From Platynereis dumerilii (taxonomy: Eukaryota; Annelida; Polychaeta; Phyllodocida; Nereididae), in contig JAPTHN010000025.1 in the NCBI GenBank assembly GCA_026936325.1, positions 5,526,001 through 5,590,000 on the forward strand: a stretch of 64,000 nt of DNA, in the 5' to 3' direction. Within the stretch, counting starts at the first letter, position 1. Each line of letters starts with the position of its first letter. The notes below the pieces were generated by a model. It had not been told where the DNA came from. It saw nothing but the letters and a program-made list of their open reading frames with translations, and searched no databases. Below are positions 1 to 9,181 of this stretch, one piece after another. The position numbers and the translations under genes were made by a program.

Positions 1-1281
1 TTACTACAAAACTATTAGAGATCCTGTTTTACAAGTCAAGGGTAGTATGCGACTCCATTGCGCGCTACTTCATACGAAATTTCATGATCAAATTTCATGA
101 TGCTTATGAGTTATGAGCAAAATATAAAATACATTTCCGGCGCAGGTTTCTGAGAAGCTAAGCATAACTGAGACCTGATGATTTTTTGTAAGATGCCTTG
201 ACAAAGTCTCCAGTGCAGAAAGGCGTCTCGTGAAGATTTCATGAACACGTTTCAAGATATGATTTTTTGAAAATTGGATATCCCGAAAACTGACCAAAAT
301 TTTGTTGAAAAACAGGGAAGGTATGCTCTTAGAGAGCTGAAAATGGGTGAACATACAGATGTACTACAGTGTACCAACTTCACAAAGTTACGGACCGCTC
401 GGACCAACGGTCTTGGCGCTACGGACCTTCAAAAATGCAATTTTCAAGTGGCCATATCTCGGTCCCTATTTAAGCTACAACAAAGTTTGACATATCACAA
501 GAAAGGTCTGTTTGTCAGCTTTCCAATGATGTATAGTATGATGGTGTCAGACGCGCGGCGTAGAATCGCGTCAGACATTGAAAATTTCATGTCACTTTTT
601 GCGCCTTTCAAAACATTTTTGGCTAAAATATCTATGAAGTTCTTCTTGGATGTTCGTGAATATTTTTTTCTATATACCTTTGTTAGGCCTACATACTGTC
701 CTCAAAGGAAATTTGCCTACATCAAATGGTTTTTCCTAGAGAATTTTTTTAAATTCAAATTTCAACTTTAGATTGCTCAGCTTCTAAATATCCAAATCTT
801 ATGAAATTAACACTAAAAGATGTGTAAAATTATGGCCTTATCTGTTCTCTAAGGGCATGGACCTCATTCTAATAACCTATTTTACATGTATGATTTCATA
901 TATTCAATTATAGCTACTAAGTGCATATTTCAAATCAGTTAAAACTCAAACGACATGTTGCTAATTTTTTGCCCAATTTTTCCATGTAGACACAACCATG
1001 CAACTCTTATGGCTTGCCTGCAACAGGCCATTAGGGTTAGGGTTAGGGTTTACTCAATATGCATTGCTTGCAGGGTAGTATGCTTGACCACAACAGGTGT
1101 GTCTGGCTGCCTCGACTTTTGATAGGCATATGCACCAACAAGATTACTACATTCATACATGGTTTTAAGAATTCATCATGAAGGACATGAACTGGAAAGA
1201 GGGAGTATTCAGGGCAGGGGAGACGGGGGGGTGCGCGGGGGATTATCCGATATTGCCGTACGGCAATATCAGTTATACTAG
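1..1281 (+). mobile_element. Family A Helentron-like element, left end outside window
   Basis: Only the body and 3' end are in the window. The 3' end shows the family signature: the arm CGGGGGATTAT, then a 22-bp perfect palindrome at 1249-1270 (arms GATATTGCCGT/ACGGCAATATC), then 11 nt ending in CTAG at 1281 and TT. A triple TTAGGG-like motif lies at about 1031-1050. The body carries the core shared by families A, B and D (CAGTGCAGAAAGG at 211; TCAGCTTTCCAATG to ATTGAAAATTTC at about 515-590). It is almost the same as the copy at 16668-17981. No convincing protein is encoded. The Helentron-like assignment is inferred from end structure. Confidence 0.7.
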
Positions 1282-1283
1282 TT

Positions 1284-1339
1284 ATAATCCCCCGCCGCTT
1301 GCGGGGGATTATATTGATATTGTTCGTTTTATTATTATT
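1284..1339 (+). mobile_element. Orphan family A 5' head (first of a pile)
   Basis: A hairpin head ATAATCCCCC...GGGGGATTAT is followed by ATTGATATTGTTCG, a short TTA run and then a second head instead of a family A body. I read it as the left part of an element whose microsatellite was invaded. Its matching body would be one of the headless family A bodies further right. Confidence 0.65.
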
Positions 1340-1398
1340 ATAATCCCCCGCCGCTTGCGGGCGGGGGATTATATTGATATTCTTCGATTACCTTTTAT
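1340..1398 (+). mobile_element. Orphan family A 5' head (second of a pile)
   Basis: Same hairpin as the preceding head but with a longer loop (CCGCTTGCGGGCGG) and a different following string (ATTCTTCGATTACCTTTT). It runs into ATT and then the family B head. The headless family A body at 4060-5536 is the likely other half. Confidence 0.65.
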
Positions 1399-4059
1399 TA
1401 AGAACTTCCCTTGGGAAGTTCTTCTTGATATTGTACGGATTTGCACTTTTCCGCCGCGTTTTTGGTCATTTTTCAATGTTGAATAAAACGTGGCCAAGGC
1501 AAGATATCAGAAAGCTACTTCAGCACAATATAGACACTAGAAATGCCCTTTGGTGTTAGGAATTACGCATCGGAATTACGCTTGACATGGGAATTACGGC
1601 CAATTTTCAATAAAAATTTCTCGCTCCGGTTCTGGGAAAAGTATTGACATACTTTTCCTCAAAATTTTTTCCCTGGATTCTCCAAAGAAATGCGCAGTGC
1701 GGAAAGGAATATCATCTCGCGCCTCCTAGAAAATTTTCGAGAAAAACGAGTTCGAAGTTTTGGCACCCCGAAATTTCAAGGGGTGGTGTCATGAAAAACC
1801 ATGATGTAGTAGTCTGAATTTCATGTCCTGCCACAAATAATGAGTACTACCGGGGTACAGTGGAAATGCAAAAGTAAGACTCCACAGCTACAATACTTTA
1901 GGTGCCACAGGGCCTCAAAAATTGAACTTTTGAAGGGCTGTATCTCCCTTAATATTAATCCTAGAGAAAAAACAGGACCATTTTTGAAAACCTCAGAATG
2001 TCAGCTTTGCAATGATGTATAGCAATAATCCCTAGGACGTACGGTATAGAATCGCGGTGGACATTGAAAATTTCATGTCACTTTTTGGGCCTCCCAAAAC
2101 CTATTTTGCCCAAAAAAACTATGAAGCTCCTCATGGATGTTCATGTATATTTTTTGTGTGGTACCCATTATGGACCTGCATAATGTCTCCAAAGCAAAAT
2201 GTTCTACTTAAAATACCTTTTGCTTGAGAATTTTTTTAATTTCAAAATTGAAATGTAGATTGCTCAGCTTCTACTTGTTCAAATCTCACGAAATTAACAC
2301 CAAAAAATGTGGAAAATTATGGCCTTTTATGTGCTCCAAGGGCATATACCTTATACTAATAGCCGCATCTACAAATAAAATTTTATTTATTCATTTATAA
2401 CTCATGAAGTATTATTTCAAATTAAGTCCAACTAATATGGAACATTGCTTATTGTCTGCCCTATTTTTCCATGCAAGCACATGTCCCTACCATGAATTTT
2501 AGAATCCAATTAAAACTCTTCCAATAATGTTTCAAACCCCTTAAAATTGATATGATATGTTGCTTATTTGTTGCCCTATTGTTTGCAAATAAGAACATAT
2601 TTTTTCTATTACATTTATGATTAAATTATAACTTGCTGCAAATCACTTAAAACTCATATGACATGTTGCTGACTGTTTGCCCTATGTATGTCTAAAAGCA
2701 TGCCTTCCTACCTCTTATAGTTTGTCTGTGACAAGTCATTAGGGTTAGGGTTTCAACAAAGTTCATTGCTTTCAGGGTGCCATGATGAGGCCACAGTTAA
2801 CCAGACTTCCAGTAACTGGATGCCACACATATCAATGCTCAAATTATTACAACAAAGCTTCACAATGCTATGTTGCCTTTCTTATGGAATGCCACAGTTC
2901 CAGGATTTGTACACAGCCCACCTTGCAAAGAACAATTCTTGTTTATTGCTATTGCTTAGATAATCTGCTCAGTAGCAAGCTAAATCAGCCTGATATTCCA
3001 GTCAAGCTTGTCATTGTATTGATATAGGCCCACATGTTGTTATGTACTGCCAGCATGCCACTTGAAACATCTGATGTTTTAAATATGTTCAAAATAACCA
3101 TCATGCTACCTATTCACAAGGCCATTGCTGCTAATTATATTTTGCCCTTAATATATTCAAAGAATCAAAGTGAAACATAAGCTTACATGCTGTTTTCACA
3201 GGCCTGTTACATGGGCCTGCATACATCTGCATGTATATATGTTTTATTGTATTTCTTTTTTTATACATTTCCAAGTGTGGATGAATGAATAAACCCAATG
3301 AAACAGCAAATGTCTCATTATGTCTGCCTACAAATATACACCACATTATTTAAGTGTGGTCCTCAAAATTCACAATTTAACAGCATGAAGGTCAATTTTC
3401 AGAACGCAAATAGTTCACACTCCTGGCTGCATTGTGCATGAAACTTTACTCAAACCTTTGGGATTATTGCCTTGTCTACATGTATACATTTCATTAATCA
3501 ATTAATAAACTTTGCATCACTTGAGCGAAGTTTGGAAATTTAATGAAGATTAAATATAAATTGAGTGTTTTATAATGGTCTGCTACTGTGATAAATCTTC
3601 TCTTTGTGAATCTTGGCTCTGTGCCAATTATCAAATTGACAGGTAAAAAGGGCCAGAAGGTGACCTCTGTGCACTCAACTGTTGATAACTATGTACAGAT
3701 AGGAGGTGCTAGTTGTTTTACTTGAGATATATGGATGCCTCATGTATCTGGACAAATTGCTCCATGACCAAAATGTTTCAATAGCCATGGCCTTACTGTA
3801 CCATTGCCTACAAAAGACCTCCATGCTAAGGAATGTATGATTTTGTAAGTGCCACTGTTTGTGTAGTTCCTTGCACTATTGCTAGTCAGCTCGAAGTACC
3901 AACTATGGCTCTTGGCCAACCAAAACAGACTCATCAATGCCAGGGAAAGGAATCCAACGTACGGCAACAGAAAGGAAGGGAAAGGATCGAAAGGAAAGGA
4001 AGGGATTGGAAGGGAAGGGAAGTTCTTCCTTTAAATTGCTGTGCAATTTAGTATACTAG
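1399..4059 (+). mobile_element. Family B Helentron-like element with about 1 kb of extra sequence
   Basis: The head AAGAACTTCCC/GGGAAGTTCTT starts at 1399. The 3' end has GGGAAGTTCTT again, a hairpin TAAATTGC-TGT-GCAATTTA and then GTATACTAG ending at 4059. At 2661 bp it is much longer than the other complete family B copies (about 1.46 kb). The surplus lies at about 2780-3790, where sequence absent from other copies begins after the TTAGGG motif and the CATTGCTTTCAGGGTG block. A purine-rich GGAAGG tract precedes the 3' arm. Small open frames are not conserved among copies. Confidence 0.65.
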
Positions 4060-5536
4060 TTATTATTATTATTATTCAGCTCAGGAAAACTGTGATTACT
4101 ACAAAACTATTAAAGATCCTGTTTTACAAGTCAAGGGTAGTATGCGACTCCATTGCGCGCTACTTCACACGAAATTTCATGATCAAATTTCATGATGCTT
4201 ATGAGTTATGAGGAAAATATAAAATAAATTTCCGGCGCAGGTTTCTGAGAACCTAAGCATAACTGAGACCTGTTGATTTTTTGTAAGATGCCTTGACAAA
4301 TTCTCCAGTGCAGAAAGGCAGCTCGTGGAGATTTCATGAACACATTTCAAGATATGATTTTTTGAAAATTGGATATCCCGAAAACTGACCAAAATATTTC
4401 TGAAAAACAGGGAAGGAATGCTCTTAGAGAGCTGAAAATGGGTGGACATACAGATATACCACAGTATACCAACTTCACAAAGTTACGGACCGATCGGACA
4501 AACGGTCTGTGCACTACGGACGTCCAAAAAGTCAATTTTCAAGTGGCCATATCTCGGTCCCTATTTAAGCTACAACAAAGTTTGACATATCACAAGAAAG
4601 GTCTGTTTGTCAGCTTTCCAATGATGTATAGCATGATGGTGTCAGACGCGCGGCGTAGAATCGCGTCAGACATTGAAAATTTCATGTCACTTTTTGCGAC
4701 TACAAAAATGTTTTAGGCTAAAAAGTCAATGAAGTTCTTTATGGATGTCCATGAATAATTTTTGTGGGATGCCTAGAGCACGTCTCCATACTGTACCCTA
4801 AGGAAATTTACCTACATTAAATAGCTTTGGCTAGAGAAATGTTTTACTATCAAAAATGAAATGTAAATTACTCAGCTTCTACATATGCAATTTTCATGAA
4901 ATTAACACCAAAAATTGCGTAAAAATATAGGCTTTCCACTTGCCTAAGGACATTTAACTCACACAAAGAGTCTATTTTACATAGACAATTTTACATATTC
5001 ATTTATAACGCATGAATTAATGTATCAAATCAGTTAAAACTCATATGACATGTTCCTAATTTTTTGTCCTATTTTTTGGTATAAACACATCCACCTATCT
5101 GCAAAAAAAAAAATTCACAAACTTTTAACAGATGCATGTGGTCTGCAGTGGGTACCATCCTGTCTCACTGCCACCTTTTGCGCCTAATCTTATTGTACAG
5201 TCCAAGCAGCATCACAAGTGTCAACAAAAAGATGCACAGTCTAATCATCACATTTGAATAATATATATTGTACATTGAAAGGGCATGTGTAAGAGTTTGC
5301 CGACAGGGTTTTATAACCGGTATTTGTGCTATAAACTTATTAGACCAGACATGGACTACAGTAATGCTCAAATGTGCACTCTTGGAATAGAAGTTCATCC
5401 CCAAAAAAGCAGGCCAGGCGAAATACACACAAATAATGGACATGAATTGAAAAAGAAGAGTATGCAGGCCTGGGGGTCATACGGGGCCCGCGGGGGATTA
5501 TCCGATATTGCCGTACGGCAATATCAGTTATACTAG
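4060..5536 (+). mobile_element. Family A element, headless
   Basis: It begins with the TTA microsatellite straight after the preceding CTAG, then CAGCTCAGGAAAACTG and a family A body. It ends with the A palindrome and CTAG at 5536. The 3' third belongs to a subtype with GTACATTGAAAGGGCATG and GGCCAGG blocks and lacks the TTAGGG motif. It is nearly the same as 31192-32665. The head at 1340 is its probable missing left part. Confidence 0.65.
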
Positions 5537-5538
5537 TT

Positions 5539-5596
5539 AAGAATTTACCTATGGTAAATTCTATTTGTTTTTGCTATTATTATTATTCTTATTATT
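5539..5596 (+). mobile_element. Orphan family C 5' head
   Basis: The hairpin AAGAATTTACC-TAT-GGTAAATTCT is followed by ATTTGTTTTTG and TTATTATTCTTATT, then by another complete family C head. This is a head without its own body directly behind it, in line with insertion of a second C element into its microsatellite or slippage duplication of the head. Confidence 0.6.
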
Positions 5597-8202
5597 AAGA
5601 ATTTACCTATGGTAAATTCTATTTGTTTTTGCTATTATTATTATTCTTATTATTCTTATTCTTCTTTTTGGTTTCAAAATGGTTCTACGGCAATGAAAGT
5701 TGGTCAGAAGGTCAATCAGGCATTCAGAATTGTGAAAGTGGGTCATTTGATGTCATTTTCACAGTTGTCTTTTTCACAGAGGCGTTCGAAGTCGAAAATT
5801 AGTAAACTTCAAGGTTGAATAACTGAAAAAGTATTTGAGATAATGAGTCAAGAGTCAAAATCATGTGATAAAAAGTTGTTGTCTACATATTGGTACAAGT
5901 GATATCAGAGTTGGTCCAATGGGTTAAGGGCTAGAGCAGAATGAGCAGTTTTTGGTCTGCGAACAAGACCTCAAGTTACGTAATAGATGGAATCATGGTG
6001 ATTGTGACAAAAGTTGGCCAGTATCTGGGGCCAGTGCAGTGCGCAATATGGTTTGGATTTGTAGACTACTTTTTGAAATATGGCAATTTTTCAAAATCAA
6101 GGGTTCAAAATTTAGGTCGAATTGTAAAATCTCCTTGAAGGAGTAGTCTGAGGTGATCAAAATGTATAATGAACTACCCTTAACTTTACCCAAAAAGACT
6201 ATTTTGACCAAAAAATTGGACAAAAAGATGATATTTGAAGGTGATATGAGCCGTTAAAGTTTAAAAAGTACAATTTTCCAAAAATTCTCAAAATTATGCT
6301 CTTTTCAACCAATCAAATGAAAAGTCTGGCATCTACTACTCAAAAACATGGTTATCAAAAGCCCCCTATTAAAATTGTTTCATATCCTCAACTTAGTCTG
6401 TAAAAAATTGTGAAAAATGGTACTTCGCAACTTACATGACATTTTGCAAAAATCATTTAATTTGAGTGGGAAATATCACTTCTACAGCTTTCTATAAATT
6501 AAATGACCCCCCAATACCACATACTGCAATCACATGAGCACATTAATTTTCACCTGTGACAATTTCCGCAAGGTCAAATTGGAGGTCAAAGATGAAATGA
6601 AAATTTATCATTTTGGCAGATGATTTTTTTTTACTAGGAAGGAATATTTCAATTTTCTTGATTTTAAGAGCAGATGTACACCAAATACTTCTGGTTATTT
6701 GTAGCAAATGACAATTCTGTAGCTACATCCATCTCTGAGCTGTAAGGGTCAAAAGGTAAAAAAAATGACAAAATGGTCAGCAAAAAATTCATTTTCACAT
6801 GATGCAGGTGTGACAGGTTCACACTGTAAGACGTTGTGGCCGCATAAATTAGCATACATTAGCCATATATGGAGTGCTCCTCTGGCCAGTTCAGGTGAGT
6901 GCTGGTTACAAGGGCAGGCCTAGTGATTGGAACAGAAGTCTGCTGTGATGATGTTGGGAGTCAGGACTGTCAGTCAGGACTGTCAGTCAGGACTGTTCGT
7001 CAGGACTGACAGTCAGGACTGACAGTCAGGACTGTTCGTCAGGACTGACAGTCAGGACTGACAGTCAGGACTGACAGTCAGGACTGACAGTCAGGACTGA
7101 CAGTCAGGACTGACAGTCAGGACTGACAGTCAGGACTGACAGTCAGGACTGTCAGTCAGGACTGTCAGTCAGGACTGTCAGTCAGGAGTGTCAGGCAGGA
7201 CTGTCAGGCAGGACTCTGAGTCAGGCCTCTGCGTCAGGACTCTGCGTCAGTGTCAAGCCTCAAGAGTCAAGCCTCAAGAGTCAAGCCTCGAGAGTCACGC
7301 CTCGAGAGTCAAGCCTCGAGAGTCACGCCTCAAGAGTCACGCCTCAAGAGTCACACCTCGGAGTCACGCCTCAAGAGTCACGCCTCAAGAGTCACACCTC
7401 GGAGTCACGCCTCGGAGTCACGCCTCGGAGCCACGGCTCGGAGCCACGGCTCGGAGCCACGACTCGGAGCCACGCCTCGGAGCCACGCCTCGGAGTCACG
7501 ACTCGGGGTCAGGACTCGGGGTCACGACTCAGGGTCACGACTCGGGGTCACGACTCGGGGTCACGACTCGGGGTCACGACTCAGGGTCACGACTCGTGGT
7601 CACGACTCGGGGTCACGACTCGGGGTCACCACTCGGGGTCACGACTCGGGGTCACGGATCAGGGTCACGACTCAGCGTCACGACTCAGAGTCACGACTCA
7701 GAGTCACGCCTCAGAGTCACGACTCGGAGGCACGACTCAGGGGCACGACTCGGAGTCACGACTCGGAGTCACGACTCGGGGTCACGACTCAGAGTCACGA
7801 CTCAGAGTCACGACTCAGAGTCACGACTCAGAGTCACGACTCAGAGTCACGACTCAGAGTCACGACTCAGAGTCACGACTCAGAGTCACTCTTAGGCCGT
7901 GTTGTGTCGGTCAGTCAGGACTGTCAGTCAGGGCTCTGAGTCAGGACTCTGAGTCAGGACTCAGAGGCACGATTCTGAGACACGACTCTGAGGCACGACT
8001 CTGAGTCAGGACTCTGAGGCCATGTTGAGTCGAGACAGGAGAGAGTCGCAGTCATGGCGAGGAAATAGAGTCAGCTTGTGTTTGTCAGTCCGTCAGTTTC
8101 ATCCATCTGTCCATTTGTCTGTCCAGTTACAGGCAAAGTTCAGTTAAAAGTAAAGGTAAATTCTTTGTAATTGTCCGTGATGACAATTACCGTCTTCTCT
8201 AG
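5597..8202 (+). mobile_element. Family C Helentron-like element carrying a 13-bp minisatellite
   Basis: Head AAGAATTTACC/GGTAAATTCT, TTA/TTC microsatellite, and a 1.3-kb AT-rich body (from CAAAATGGTTCTACGG). A minisatellite follows at about 6958-8022, then CCATCTGTCCATTTGTCTGTCC-type sequence. The 3' end has GGTAAATTCTT, hairpin GTAATTGTC-CGTGAT-GACAATTAC and 12 nt ending in CTAG at 8202. Open frames at 5941-6146 recur in the other C copies but look like shared non-coding sequence. Central tandem repeats are known in HINE elements such as Drosophila DINE-1. Confidence 0.7.
6958..8022 (+). repeat. 13-bp minisatellite of the first family C element
   Basis: Period 13 bp, in blocks of different variants. 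GACAGTCAGGACT dominates at about 6990-7160. Mixed AAGAGTCACGCCTC-type units follow, then ACTCGGGGTCACG units at about 7495-7660 and a nearly pure run of CACGACTCAGAGT units at about 7780-7890. Each unit contains GAGTC and GACTC near each other, so units can fold on themselves. Overlapping long open frames here (7188-7939) are products of the 13-bp period and are not called as genes. Confidence 0.9.
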
Positions 8203-8210
8203 TTATTATT

Positions 8211-9179
8211 ATAAATTCCCCCGTTAGGGGAATTTATATTGTTTTTGTTCGGTTTTTTTTTTTCAGCTTTTTTCTTCTTCTTCTTATTTTTCATCACCAC
8301 TTTTGAGAGCTCATATTTCTGGAACTATTTATGATATCTTCATAAAAATACATTCCTATAATGCACTTGCAAAGTACTATAACATACTGGAATTACAGAG
8401 CGTAATTGCTAGTACTCTGGAAATTACGTCCATAATTCATAAAAAATTTGTGTCAACGGTTCTGGAATAACCGCAATACGAAATTACACCAAATTTTTAC
8501 ACAATAATCTCTAAAGATATACGCAGTGCGGAAAGGCTGCTTTTGGCAATATCTCCAAAAGTTTTTTTTATATGAATTTTTAAAATAAGAGAATTCCCAA
8601 AATGGCTACTAAAATTTTCCAAAAACTAGGAAGAAATGCTCCAATCAAGCTGAAATTGTATGCAGTTACATTCATATTATAGTGTAACAATCCACTAGAA
8701 TTTCAACTTTCTAGCGTTAACGGTATCGGCGCTATAGTACCACAAAAACGCTATTTTTCAAGCGCCGATAACTCGGCTCCTATTAAAGCTACAGAAAAAT
8801 AAAAAACACCACCAGAAAGCTCTGTTTCTTAGCTTTCACATGGTATATAGCATTCTACTGTAGCGCCGCCCGTTAAAAATCGCGGTGGACCCTGAAAATT
8901 TTATCTCACTTTTTTCCTCCCCAAATGCTTCTTATGGCTGGAAACACTTTTTCCTTGCCATATGCCAATTTCATCGCTTCTCATACTTCACTGGCTGCAC
9001 ATTTTCTTTGTTGAAATAAATGCTGACCCAATTACATTTTTGTGTGAATCATCAGATGGGGAAGGTAGAAGGGAAGGGGCAGGGGGATGTAAGGGGGCAG
9101 GGGGATGTAAGGGGGCAGGGGAGAGGAAGGGAAGGGGGGAATTTATCTTTGTAATTGTGCACAATTACAGGTGTACTAG
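8211..9179 (+). mobile_element. Family D Helentron-like element
   Basis: Head ATAAATTCCCCC-GTTA-GGGGAATTTAT, then ATTGTTTTTGTTCGG and a pyrimidine-rich TTCTTCTT tract. The body contains the A/B/D core (CAGTGCGGAAAGG at 8524; TTAGCTTTCACATGG to CCTGAAAATTTT at about 8828-8900). A perfect 10-bp inverted repeat TATCGGCGCT/AGCGCCGATA lies at 8724-8733 and 8761-8770. The 3' end has a G-rich tract, arm GGGGGAATTTAT, the 20-bp palindrome TGTAATTGTG/CACAATTACA and 10 nt ending in CTAG. No protein is recognised. Confidence 0.7.
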
Positions 9180-9181
9180 TT

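Noticed and set aside
274-771. Possible 165-residue protein in the first A element
   Set aside because: The frame lies in mobile non-coding sequence; homologous copies are open over different spans and related DNA in families B and D is not open.
1031-1050. True telomere or chromosome end
   Set aside because: Only two or three TTAGGG units at a fixed position within dispersed elements; an element motif, not a telomere.
2740-3350. Small genes in the extra segment of the first B element
   Set aside because: Frames of 60-80 codons without domains, splice signals or conservation.
5941-6223. Recurring 60-93-residue frames in C bodies (also near 9489 and 23989)
   Set aside because: Several overlapping frames on both strands are open in the same AT-rich DNA and follow shared ancestry of the element rather than a protein signature.
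7188-7939. Two overlapping long open frames with SHDSESRLRVTTQ-type repeats
   Set aside because: They follow from the 13-bp minisatellite, whose period keeps several frames open at once; no start context, domain or conservation in other C arrays.
6958-8022. CRISPR-like regular repeats
   Set aside because: Units are 13 bp, contiguous and graded in sequence, with no unique spacers; this is a minisatellite in animal DNA.
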